IMG/VR virus record: IMGVR_UViG_3300033159_000001
Span: 1 to 53,747 of that record
Source: a virus
Reading direction: 5' to 3' (one strand)
Length of the DNA stretch: 53,747 nt
Positions 23,303 through 31,382 of the stretch are shown here, piece by piece. Below the pieces are notes generated by a model. That model had not been told where the DNA came from and searched no databases. It worked only from the letters and a program-made list of their open reading frames with translations. Every line of letters starts with the position of its first letter. Positions within the stretch are counted from its first letter, which is position 1. The translations under genes and the position numbers were made by a program.

Positions 23303-23332
23303 CCCGGCCGGCTCGCTACCGGTCGGGTTTTT
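23303..23332 (+). terminator. Terminator before the GroES gene
   Basis: CCCGGCCGG pairs with CCGGTCGGG (one G-T), seven-base loop, then TTTTT. The GroES ATG follows ten bases later, and the T run abuts its GGAG site. Confidence 0.8.
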
Positions 23333-23341
23333 GGAGCACAC

Positions 23342-23644
23342 ATGAACATTCGAATGATGAACGACCGCATTGCGGTTCGGGAGAACAAGCCAGACGTCGT
23401 GTCCGCCGGCGGCATTTACATCGGCGAACAGATTGACGATGGGTTGGTGAAGGAAATCGTGTCCGGGACGGTGCTCGCGGTTGGCCCGGGTGCGCGTTTG
23501 CCGAATGGCGCACGCGACACGATGTGGGGTCTCCAGCCGGGACAGACCGTACGTTTCTCGCCCGTGATGTCGCACAAGGAAGTGATCGACGGCGAGGAGA
23601 TTCGGATCATCCGCCGCGACTCGGTGGTCGGGGTACTGGAATGA
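23342..23644 (+). CDS. Phage GroES-like co-chaperonin (Cpn10)
   Basis: 100 residues, the usual Cpn10 length (97-100). The whole fold can be followed: MNIRMMNDRIAVRE (first strand), SAGGIYIGE after the mobile-loop region, GTVLAVGPGARLPNG, 'LQPGQTVRFSPVMSHKEVID', and GEEIRIIRRDSVVGVLE at the end. It should cap the host GroEL, perhaps to help fold the coat protein encoded two genes upstream, as T4 gp31 does for gp23. ATG 23342 has GGAG upstream; a longer frame from 23288 would cross the terminator. Confidence 0.88.
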   Translation: MNIRMMNDRIAVRENKPDVVSAGGIYIGEQIDDGLVKEIVSGTVLAVGPGARLPNGARDTMWGLQPGQTVRFSPVMSHKEVIDGEEIRIIRRDSVVGVLE

Positions 23645-24024
23645 AGTATCTCTTCGGCCCTCTCATGCCCATGCCGATTTATCTGGCGCTGTTTGTTGAT
23701 GCGGAATCGTACTTTCGGGAAACGCGTCGATTGAAGATCAAGGGAGCGGATGAATTCGTCTCCCGCGATGCCAATGCCTGCTGCCACTTCTTCGAAAACG
23801 ACAAGAACGGCAGTACGACGGTGATGGTCTGCGTTGATCTCGAGAAGATGAAAGAAAAATCTCCGATCGAGGTGGCTTGCAAGATCGTCCACGAAGCGGT
23901 CCATGTGTATCAGGAGTGCATGGAATACATCGGCGAGAAGAACCCCGGGAGGGAGTTCGAGGCGTATTCGATCCAGCACATCAGCGAGCAGCTGATGAAG
24001 TCCTACGTGGAGCAGACAGCATGA
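23641..24024 (+). CDS. Zinc metallopeptidase-like protein (HEAVH)
   Basis: 127 residues. It holds a HExxH motif (VHEAVHVYQE, H84-E85...H88) with E107 (REFEAY) as a possible third ligand, 19 residues on, as in gluzincins. The ATG overlaps the GroES stop. A maturation or structural role is possible; many small phage HExxH proteins are uncharacterised. Confidence 0.6.
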   Translation: MKYLFGPLMPMPIYLALFVDAESYFRETRRLKIKGADEFVSRDANACCHFFENDKNGSTTVMVCVDLEKMKEKSPIEVACKIVHEAVHVYQECMEYIGEKNPGREFEAYSIQHISEQLMKSYVEQTA

Positions 24025-24218
24025 AAGAGCCCGTGACGCTTTATCAGGTCCATGTGACCGACACCGATGCTGGCCATGACGTACCGATCGGGCCGGCAAT
24101 GGATAGCGCTGAGCCGCTTCACGATTTCGCTGCCGCAACCAATCTCGCGATCCTCAAAGGGAAGATCCACGGCTGGAAGGATGCCCGGGTCGTCTCGTTC
24201 GTCAAACAGACACACTAG
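24021..24218 (+). CDS. Hypothetical protein
   Basis: 65 residues, ATG overlapping the previous stop. Alpha/beta composition with a central helix (LHDFAAATNLAIL). Not recognised. Confidence 0.55.
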   Translation: MKEPVTLYQVHVTDTDAGHDVPIGPAMDSAEPLHDFAAATNLAILKGKIHGWKDARVVSFVKQTH

Positions 24219-24227
24219 GAGAGAGCC

Positions 24228-24740
24228 ATGACCTTTCAACAGTACCCGCTCGCCATGAAGCACCCGCAGTACCGGCCCGCCGTCATTTCCAAAGACACGA
24301 TCAACCGCGACGGTTCGATCACGAAGGCGCCGCCTGGCTCGCCGGTGCGATTCCCGGATGTGTTCGTGCACAACGAGGAACAGGAGAAGCAGTACGCGGC
24401 TCTTGGCTATCTGCCCGGCGGCGTGTCGGACCCGGAGGAATATCACCGCGCGATGACCGGCAACGAAGAGCCGTCGGATCACAAGCACCACGAGTACCCG
24501 CGTTGGATGTATCAGGCCGACGGCGGCGGCGATCTGAGCGTGACGGTGAACTTCGAAGTCGTTCAGGTGCGCGGCGTGCTCGTGAACAGCGAGCAGGAAC
24601 GCAAGCAACTCCGCGGCGAATGGCACGAGTTGCCGTCCCAAGCCGCAGAGGCCGCACTTTCGGATGATCCCAAGAGCGAAGAAGCGGCAGCGGCGCCGGC
24701 GCCGAAGAAAGCCAGCCAGCCGCGTAAAGAGGCTGTGTAA
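24228..24740 (+). CDS. Hypothetical virion-region protein
   Basis: 170 residues with GGAG upstream. An N-terminal 120-residue globular part rich in His/Tyr/Pro (HKHHEYPRWMY), then an Ala/Pro/Lys tail. Likely a structural or assembly protein, by location. Confidence 0.55.
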   Translation: MTFQQYPLAMKHPQYRPAVISKDTINRDGSITKAPPGSPVRFPDVFVHNEEQEKQYAALGYLPGGVSDPEEYHRAMTGNEEPSDHKHHEYPRWMYQADGGGDLSVTVNFEVVQVRGVLVNSEQERKQLRGEWHELPSQAAEAALSDDPKSEEAAAAPAPKKASQPRKEAV

Positions 24741-25489
24741 TGTCCACCGCCAACGCTCTCATTCTGGCCGCGTACCAGAAGATCGGTTACTACGCGCCGA
24801 ATGAGACGATGACGGCGGCGGATTCGTCGCTCGGCATGCAGCAACTGACGATGATGCTGGACTCATGGAGCAACCAGCCTCAAGCGTGCTTCGCGATCAC
24901 CGAAAACAGCTTCCTGCTGGTGCCCGGCCAGTCTCAGTACAGCATTGGCACATCGGGGGGCGCCAACGTCGTTGCGACGCGCCCGATCCGGATCATGGAA
25001 GGGCCGGGCGCCGCCTACTGTCAGGACGTGAACGGCAACAATTTCTCGGTCGAAGTCGTGACGCGCGAGAAGTGGAACCAGATTGGCAACCGCTCGTCGC
25101 TGACGAGCTCGAACCTGCCGGACACGCTGTTCTATGACCCGCAGATGCCGCTGGGTCTCATCAACCTGTGGCCACAGCCGAACTCGGCTGGATACACGTT
25201 GTTCTTCGACTCGTATCTCCAGCTTGCCGATCCGGCTTCGCTGGTCGCACCGTTCACCCTTCCGCCGGGCTATGAGAAGGCAATCCAGGACAACCTGGCC
25301 GTCGAACTCTGGCCGTTCTGCTTTACCAGCAAGCCGCTCCCTCCGTTCATCAAGGAAGCCGCGCGCGCGTCCCTGATGACTGTGAAGCGCGCGAATAAGC
25401 GCAATAACCTCGCGCAGTTCGACAAGGAACTGAATCCGCGTGGGCAGGCCGTCTACAACCCGTACACGGATTCGTATCGTTCAACCTGA
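24740..25489 (+). CDS. Head-tail connector / tail accessory factor (P22 gp4-like)
   Basis: 249 residues. The helical N-terminus 'ANALILAAYQKIGYYAPNE' and 'LGMQQLTMMLDSWSNQ' are typical of podoviral adaptor proteins that sit below the portal. A beta-rich centre and a basic C-terminal helix follow. Gene order (before the gp10-like gene) agrees with P22. It seals the packaged head and attaches the tail. Confidence 0.75.
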   Translation: MSTANALILAAYQKIGYYAPNETMTAADSSLGMQQLTMMLDSWSNQPQACFAITENSFLLVPGQSQYSIGTSGGANVVATRPIRIMEGPGAAYCQDVNGNNFSVEVVTREKWNQIGNRSSLTSSNLPDTLFYDPQMPLGLINLWPQPNSAGYTLFFDSYLQLADPASLVAPFTLPPGYEKAIQDNLAVELWPFCFTSKPLPPFIKEAARASLMTVKRANKRNNLAQFDKELNPRGQAVYNPYTDSYRST

Positions 25490-25499
25490 CAGGTGCGAC

Positions 25500-25802
25500 A
25501 TGAAGAAAACCCCGATGCAGATGAGAAGTGCGGCGAAGAAGGAAGTGAAGTCCGACGCGCGACCGAAGATCGACAAGAAGTCGCAACACCCGGCCTCCGC
25601 AATGGAGCGCTATGCGCAGGAGCGCGCGCAGAAGATGAAGAACATGAAGACGCCGCCTATGGTGACCGTGCTTCACGATCCGGATAGTGACGTGCACACA
25701 CTGACGCGCGCCGCGGAGATCCGCCGCAATCCGGCGCGTCATAAGGCCGCCAAGACCGTGGCGAAGCAGCGCCTGAAAGATCTGGCCGACGTCGCCGAAT
25801 GA
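25500..25802 (+). CDS. Hypothetical basic protein
   Basis: 100 residues, very Lys/Arg-rich (MKKTPMQMRSAAKKEVKSDARPK...). It lies between the gp4-like and gp10-like genes. It may bind DNA or act in assembly; not recognised. Confidence 0.55.
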   Translation: MKKTPMQMRSAAKKEVKSDARPKIDKKSQHPASAMERYAQERAQKMKNMKTPPMVTVLHDPDSDVHTLTRAAEIRRNPARHKAAKTVAKQRLKDLADVAE

Positions 25803-27235
25803 AGTCTCCGATTTTCGGCGGCGAGTTCATCGGACTCACGCGGGATCTTGCGTATAACCGCGCGATCAACCTGATTCCGGAGCTGGTCGATACGAAGGAT
25901 GGGAAGGCTGTCGGCGCGATGTACGGGGCACCTGGCTATACGTTGTTCGCCACTGCAGGCAGCGGGCCGATCCGACAGCTCTACACAGCGTCTAACGGTA
26001 CGCTGTACGCGTTGAGCGGGAACGAACTGTACAGCGTCAGTTCGGCCGGCGTGGGCGCGGCGCAGGGCGAAGTCTTCACGTCAACCGGCTACGCCTCGAT
26101 GACGGACAACGGCGACAACGAGCAGGTCTTTCTGGTTGACGGTTCGGCAGGGTACTGCCTGAACACCTCGACGGGGGCCTTCACTGTTCCTCTGCCGGGC
26201 GCTCTGGGTGTAAAGCCGACGTCACTGGCATATCAGGATGGCGTGGCGATCGTCAATGATGCTGGGACGAACCAGTGGTACCAGTCGAATCTCGGCGACT
26301 TCTCGACGTGGCAGGCGCTGAACTTTTCGTCAGCGGATGCGACGCCGGACCAGATCGTTACGATCTACGACATCCATCGGGAAGCGTGGCTGTTCAAGCA
26401 GAAAGCCATTGAGGTCTGGGTGAATGGGGGTCTCAATGGGTTCCTGTTTCAACGTCTTCAGGGCGTTGAGATTCCTGTCGGATGCGTTGCGCCGGCGTCG
26501 GTGGCGCGGGTCGGCGATAGCCTGATCTGGCTTGGCGGTGACGATCAGGGATCGGGCATTGTCTATCAGTCGTCTGTGTATCAGGCGGTGCCGATCTCTA
26601 CGCACTTCATCGCCGAAACGATTCAGGCGATGCCGGTCATCAGCGATGCGATCGGCTTTGTCGAGCAGGAGAACCAGCACTTTTTCTACTGGCTGATCTT
26701 CCCGACTGGCGGCCGGACCTTTGTCTTCGACTCGACCACGAGACTGTGGCACGAGCGAGCAGCGTTTTCGAATGGACTCTTCAGTCGCCATGCAGCGAAC
26801 TGCCATGCGTTCGCCTATGGCCAGCATCTGGTTGGTGACTACCAGAGCGGCAACATCTATGCGCTGAACTGGAACGTGTACACGGACAACGGCAACGTCC
26901 ACAAGTGGTTGAGGACGTGGCGCGCGCTGCCGCCGAACAAGGTTTCCGAGAATCCGCTCACGTTCTATTCGCTGCAGATCGATATGGGAACCGGGCTCAA
27001 CGTTCCCCCCGGCTCGGCGCCGCAGTACATGCTCCGCTGGTCGGATGACGGTGGCTACAACTGGTCGAATGAAGTATGGACGAACGGCAATATGACGGGC
27101 GCCATGAATCCCCGCGTGCTCTATCAGAGGCTGGGTACGACCAAGAAGGGCGGGACGTATGACCGGATCTTTGAGTTGTCGGGTATTGACCCGGTGCCGA
27201 TCCAGATCACTGGCGCGTATGTAGACGTCTCATGA
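25799..27235 (+). CDS. Packaged-DNA stabilisation / tail hub protein (P22 gp10-like)
   Basis: 478 residues (P22 gp10 has 472). Beta-propeller-like repeats run throughout. Family-type segments include 'LAYNRAINLIPELVDTKDGK', 'REAWLFKQKAIEVWVNGG', 'VARVGDSLIWLGGDDQGSG' and the final 'DPVPIQITGAYVDVS'. It forms the hexameric nozzle that plugs the portal after packaging. Confidence 0.85.
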   Translation: MKSPIFGGEFIGLTRDLAYNRAINLIPELVDTKDGKAVGAMYGAPGYTLFATAGSGPIRQLYTASNGTLYALSGNELYSVSSAGVGAAQGEVFTSTGYASMTDNGDNEQVFLVDGSAGYCLNTSTGAFTVPLPGALGVKPTSLAYQDGVAIVNDAGTNQWYQSNLGDFSTWQALNFSSADATPDQIVTIYDIHREAWLFKQKAIEVWVNGGLNGFLFQRLQGVEIPVGCVAPASVARVGDSLIWLGGDDQGSGIVYQSSVYQAVPISTHFIAETIQAMPVISDAIGFVEQENQHFFYWLIFPTGGRTFVFDSTTRLWHERAAFSNGLFSRHAANCHAFAYGQHLVGDYQSGNIYALNWNVYTDNGNVHKWLRTWRALPPNKVSENPLTFYSLQIDMGTGLNVPPGSAPQYMLRWSDDGGYNWSNEVWTNGNMTGAMNPRVLYQRLGTTKKGGTYDRIFELSGIDPVPIQITGAYVDVS

Positions 27236-27813
27236 CGTACCCGATCGAGGGTGGTTTCCCGAACTGGATGGCGCCGTTCACTGATGCGAATGGCCGTCTC
27301 ACACGGGATGGCATGAACCTGCTTCAGCTTCTGTTCAGCCGCACAGGAGCACTCACGGGGCAGTTTCTGGAGGCCGGGACATTGCCTCCGGTTCCCGTAT
27401 TTTCGGATTCTTCGGATTTGGACTCCGACGAGTTTGGTTCGATTCCTGGGCCACCCGGTCCTGTTGGATCGATCGGGCCACAGGGGCCGTTTGGCCCGGT
27501 TGTAATCATTGATGTTCCGGATGTCGATGAACCAATGATGCGTGGTCCGCTGGCCCCGGGCGGATGGTACGACGAGAAGGGCAGCGGCGGGACGTATGGC
27601 TTTGCCTCTGGTGTCGACTTCGTCGGTGGCACAACCACCTCTCTCACGCTTTCCCAGCCATATGGCGCGCAGGCAAATCTGATCGTTGTGTTCGACGCCT
27701 TGTGGCAAGGCGCGGATCAGTTCTCACTCAGCGGCAAGACGCTGACTTTCACATCGGCGATTCCCGTTGGCGTACAGAAAGTGTACGTCAAGGGCTTTCT
27801 GATGCCTCAGTAA
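27232..27813 (+). CDS. Tail protein with collagen-like segment and shared C-terminal module
   Basis: 193 residues. After an N-terminal domain (about 1-75) comes a short run of Gly-X-Y triplets (GPPGPVGSIGPQGPFGP, about 82-98). A C-terminal module of about 80 residues (GSGGTYGFASGVDF...IPVGVQKVYVKG) recurs in the tailspike encoded at 39129. A trimeric fibre or attachment protein is likely; the exact role is unknown. Confidence 0.65.
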   Translation: MTYPIEGGFPNWMAPFTDANGRLTRDGMNLLQLLFSRTGALTGQFLEAGTLPPVPVFSDSSDLDSDEFGSIPGPPGPVGSIGPQGPFGPVVIIDVPDVDEPMMRGPLAPGGWYDEKGSGGTYGFASGVDFVGGTTTSLTLSQPYGAQANLIVVFDALWQGADQFSLSGKTLTFTSAIPVGVQKVYVKGFLMPQ

Positions 27814-27822
27814 GGAACCCAG

Positions 27823-28194
27823 ATGGCTGCAAACAAGATACTGCGCTTTGGCCCGGTAGCTCTCGGCGCATCCGCAGCAAACCTCATCAATCCGCCGACC
27901 CTGACTGGTGGCGCGGGATTGGCCGGAACTAATACGAACACCTACGTGATTGTTCGTCACATCCGGATCGTCAACAAGTCGGCGACTGCGGCGACGGTTT
28001 CCCTATACATCGGCGCAACCGGTGCATCTGCCGCGGGCACCGAGTTCGCATTCAACGGTGCGAGCGTTCAGGCCAACAGTTACCTCGACTGGTATGGCCT
28101 TGTACGTCTGGATATTGCGGACTTTCTCACTGGTCTCGCATCGGTGGCGACGACATTGACTTTTCAGGCCGAAGGCGAGATCGGGGTCGTCTGA
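27823..28194 (+). CDS. Hypothetical beta-rich structural protein
   Basis: 123 residues, Ala/Thr/Gly-rich, reading like a small beta sandwich (TYVIVRHIRIVNKSATAATVSLYIG). It ends one base into the oxygenase gene. Probably a minor tail or capsid protein. Confidence 0.55.
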   Translation: MAANKILRFGPVALGASAANLINPPTLTGGAGLAGTNTNTYVIVRHIRIVNKSATAATVSLYIGATGASAAGTEFAFNGASVQANSYLDWYGLVRLDIADFLTGLASVATTLTFQAEGEIGVV

Positions 28195-28778
28195 TGAAAT
28201 TCTTCACTCTCATGAAGAAAGCCATCGACGTTCGGCCGCTGGTGAGCGCGCTCGATGCGCATCCGGAACTGTGGGACGCCAACGGGTTCCGCAAGACCGG
28301 CAACGGTACGCCGCACGGCGGCATGTCCGATATCTGGGTTCGTTACAACGACGTGGCGCCGTATGCCGCTCGAGGCGATTACGCAGGCTTCAATGATGCG
28401 CACGTGCCGATCTGGTATCCCGCCTACGACGTGCTTCAGCAGACGCTCGATCCGCTGATTTTCCCGCTGATGGCGGAAGTCCGCGGCGAGATGCTTGGCG
28501 GCGTGCTGATCACGCGCATCCCGGCAGGGCAAGGCATTGCGCCCCACGTGGATGAAGGCTGGCACGTCAACTACTACGACAAGTTCTATCTCTCGCTGCG
28601 CAGCGCGCCGGGAGCGACGTTCCATTGCGGTGACGAAGTGATCAATCCCGAGCCGGGCGATCTCTATCACTTCGACAACCATCTCGAGCACTGGGTGAAG
28701 AACGAGAGCGCCGGCGACCGCATGACGCTGATCGTCTGCATCCGCACGAACCGCGCGCGGTGGTCGCCATGTCAGTAG
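28194..28778 (+). CDS. 2-oxoglutarate/Fe(II)-dependent oxygenase-like protein
   Basis: 194 residues. Double-stranded beta-helix signature: H118-x-D120 (IAPHVDEGWH), distal H166 (LEHWVKN) and R176 (DRMTLIVCIR), the 10-residue His-Arg spacing expected for binding 2-oxoglutarate. It is nearest in style to Asp/Asn beta-hydroxylase and phage 2OG proteins. It would hydroxylate a protein or small substrate, unknown here. It is embedded among tail genes and followed by a cupin. Confidence 0.75.
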   Translation: MKFFTLMKKAIDVRPLVSALDAHPELWDANGFRKTGNGTPHGGMSDIWVRYNDVAPYAARGDYAGFNDAHVPIWYPAYDVLQQTLDPLIFPLMAEVRGEMLGGVLITRIPAGQGIAPHVDEGWHVNYYDKFYLSLRSAPGATFHCGDEVINPEPGDLYHFDNHLEHWVKNESAGDRMTLIVCIRTNRARWSPCQ

Positions 28779-28834
28779 CTGGCGGTTTTCCTTTGGCAGC
28801 GGTTGTCGCTGTCTACGAATTGACGAGGCCACCC

Positions 28835-29143
28835 ATGATCGACCTGAAGATCAAGCACCACTTCTCTGGCAGGGAATACGCGAAGGAAATGACTCTGCCG
28901 GCCGGTCATTACGCGGAGACGCACGAACACGTCTACGACCATATTTCGATTCTTGCCGTCGGCGAGGTTCTGGTCGATATCGACGGTTCCGTTACCCGCC
29001 ATGTTGGACCGACGGCAATTGTGATTCCGGCGAACAGAAAACATCGCATCGAAGCAATCACCGATTCAGTGTGGTTTTGCGTGCATGCGACCGATGAAAC
29101 CGACCCGGAAAAGGTCGATGACGTGCTGATCAAGGGGAACTGA
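28835..29143 (+). CDS. Cupin-fold protein
   Basis: 102 residues from ATG 28835 behind GAGG; an in-frame ATG at 28769 inside the previous gene is possible. Cupin motif 1 is PAGHYAETHEHVYDHISILAVG and motif 2 is GPTAIVIPANRKHRIEA, with His/Glu residues fit for a metal. It forms a beta-helix pair with the upstream oxygenase. Function unknown. Confidence 0.7.
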   Translation: MIDLKIKHHFSGREYAKEMTLPAGHYAETHEHVYDHISILAVGEVLVDIDGSVTRHVGPTAIVIPANRKHRIEAITDSVWFCVHATDETDPEKVDDVLIKGN

Positions 29144-29144
29144 A

Positions 29145-29906
29145 ATGCCATGGGGATTCGCTGGAGCGGCGATTGGTGCCGTAGGCGCAATTGGCAGTGC
29201 CGTGATCGGATCGAATGCATCCAGCAGCGCCGCCAATACGCAAGCCGATGCGTCGAACAATGCAACGCAGGCGCAACTGCAGATGTTCAACACGGTGCAG
29301 GGCAACCTGCAACCGTACATGTCGGGCGGAACGAACGCGCTGGCAGGGTTGAACAGTTTCATCAACGGACAGGGCCAGTCGCAACCGTTTTCCTTCAACT
29401 ACAACCCGGCGAGCGATCCGGAATACAACTTCCTGCTGTCTCAAGGCTCGAACGCGATCACAAGTCAGGCGTCCGCGCTGGGCGGCATGAAATCCGGTGC
29501 GACGCTGAAGGCGTTGTCGGACTATGGCCAGAATACGGCTCTCCAGTCGTACCAGAGCGAGTTCAACAATGCGCTGAACACGTACGGCGCCAACCAGACG
29601 AACCTCTCCAACATCTTCAGCCGGCTGTACAACACGGCGTCGCTCGGTGAGAACGCTGCTGCTGGTGTGGGCAATGCTGCGATCAGCACGGGCCAGTCGA
29701 TCGGAAGCAACATGATCGGCGCCGGCAATGCACAAGCAGCCGGGACTGTCGGATCAGCGAATGCGCTTTCTGGCGGGCTAACGAGCCTCAGCAGCCTGCT
29801 GAACAATCAGTCGTTCCTGAATTCCTTCGGCGGGGGCTCGTCTGGTTTCAATCCCGCTTACCAGTCGTCGTATTCCGGCTTCGACAATCCTTCCAACTAC
29901 GGTTGA
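29145..29906 (+). CDS. Internal virion / DNA ejection protein (gp7 position)
   Basis: 253 residues. A hydrophobic Gly/Ala N-terminus (GFAGAAIGAVGAIGSAVIG) and a long Asn/Gln/Ser/Ala-rich helical body are typical of podoviral ejection proteins. It is the first of three consecutive genes in the gp7-gp20-gp16 order of P22. Confidence 0.7.
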   Translation: MPWGFAGAAIGAVGAIGSAVIGSNASSSAANTQADASNNATQAQLQMFNTVQGNLQPYMSGGTNALAGLNSFINGQGQSQPFSFNYNPASDPEYNFLLSQGSNAITSQASALGGMKSGATLKALSDYGQNTALQSYQSEFNNALNTYGANQTNLSNIFSRLYNTASLGENAAAGVGNAAISTGQSIGSNMIGAGNAQAAGTVGSANALSGGLTSLSSLLNNQSFLNSFGGGSSGFNPAYQSSYSGFDNPSNYG

Positions 29907-29912
29907 TCGAAA

Positions 29913-31382
29913 ATGGCACAGGTAGACGCAAACATTCCGCTCGCCGTTGCAAATCCCGCCGAGCTTCAGCAGATCGCGTACAGGAACCAGCTAACCCAGC
30001 TTCAGCTTCAACAGGGCCAGCAGGAACAGCAGCAGAACAACGCGCTGCTGGGCATCCTGAAGCAGCCGGGCGCGGTTGATGACAGCGGCATGCCCACGCA
30101 GGCCACGCTCGGCCGGATCATGCAGGTCAATCCTGACGCGGGCTTCAAGATCCAGAACCAGCTCGCGACGATTCAGGAGAACAAGCAACGCGCGATCACG
30201 AACCAGATCAACCAGAGGCTGCTGGGCATGAACATCGGCGACAAGGCACACGATCGCCTGGTGGACATTGCGACGTCGTCGCAACAGCGCTATGACGATC
30301 TCGTGGCGAACGGCACGCCCAAAGACGAAGCCGCGCGCATTGTCGGGAAAGAACGCAACGAATCGATCACCGACGCGCAGGAGGCTGGCTTGCTTACTCC
30401 GGATCAGGCGCGGCCGATGCAGAACCCTTTCAACCCGGAGATGAACAAGGCGTTCATCACGGGCTCGGCACAGTACAAGCGCGTACTTGACGAGCAGCGG
30501 CAGGCGCGCATGGAGCAGACTAGCGAGCGCCGCGCGGACCTCGCTGAACACCGGGAAGAGCGGGCCGAAAACATGCCTGTCTCCGATATCGGGAAGCTGT
30601 CGTACGACTATCAGCGCGGCGCGATCAGCAAGCAGGACTACGAGGCCGCGGTACTGAACAAGACGAAGGGATTCAATCCCGAGGATGTGGATTCGGTGGT
30701 CGACCAGATGGGCAAATACGACATGCCGCCGCTGACCGGTCAGGCGCTCCGCACGCCGTGGGGGCAGGCCGTCATGGCGGGCCTCGCCAAGAAGTATCCC
30801 GACTATGACGCGAAAGAGTACAAAACCCGTCAGGCGGCTATTGGCCAGTTCGAGTACGGCAAGAAGGGCGACACCGTGCGCTCGCTCAGCGTCTCGCTGG
30901 ATCACCTGGACACGCTGACGGAAGCTGGCAAGGCGCTGAAGAACGGCAACGTGCAGGGATTCAACAAACTCGCGCAGACGCTTGCCGAACAGACCGGCTC
31001 TGCTGTGCCGACCAACTTCGAAGCCGCCAAGAGCATTGTCGCTGACGAAGTCGTGAAGGGCATTCTGGGGTCTGGCGGCGGCGTGGGCGATCGCGAGAAA
31101 GCACAGGCGATCTTTGACAAGGTCAAGAGCCCCGAGCAGTTGGCTGGCGCCGTCGATCAGGTCAAGAAGCTGCTGCGCGGTCAACTGACAGGGCTCGAGC
31201 GCCAGTACAAGCAATCGACCGGCCGCGATGACTTCGACCGCTTTTTGTCTCCCTCTGCGCGCGGGCTGGAGCAGGGTGGTGGCAACGGGCCGAAGAAGAT
31301 CGCGTCGAAGGCCGACTATGACGCTCTGCCTTCCGGCGCGGAGTTCATTGCGCCCGACGGTTCGCACCGGAGGAAGCCGTAA
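29913..31382 (+). CDS. Internal virion / DNA ejection protein (gp20 position)
   Basis: 489 residues, strongly helical, Gln-rich near the N-terminus (QLTQLQLQQGQQEQQQN), charged coiled coil in the middle, and a C-terminal domain ending in a basic stretch. It is likely part of the trans-envelope conduit. The stop overlaps the next ATG by one base. Confidence 0.7.
   Translation: MAQVDANIPLAVANPAELQQIAYRNQLTQLQLQQGQQEQQQNNALLGILKQPGAVDDSGMPTQATLGRIMQVNPDAGFKIQNQLATIQENKQRAITNQINQRLLGMNIGDKAHDRLVDIATSSQQRYDDLVANGTPKDEAARIVGKERNESITDAQEAGLLTPDQARPMQNPFNPEMNKAFITGSAQYKRVLDEQRQARMEQTSERRADLAEHREERAENMPVSDIGKLSYDYQRGAISKQDYEAAVLNKTKGFNPEDVDSVVDQMGKYDMPPLTGQALRTPWGQAVMAGLAKKYPDYDAKEYKTRQAAIGQFEYGKKGDTVRSLSVSLDHLDTLTEAGKALKNGNVQGFNKLAQTLAEQTGSAVPTNFEAAKSIVADEVVKGILGSGGGVGDREKAQAIFDKVKSPEQLAGAVDQVKKLLRGQLTGLERQYKQSTGRDDFDRFLSPSARGLEQGGGNGPKKIASKADYDALPSGAEFIAPDGSHRRKP

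Noticed and set aside
29991-31367. 458-residue minus-strand frame opposite the second ejection protein
   Set aside because: Antisense shadow of a Gln-rich helical gene in the ordered gp7-gp20-gp16 block.
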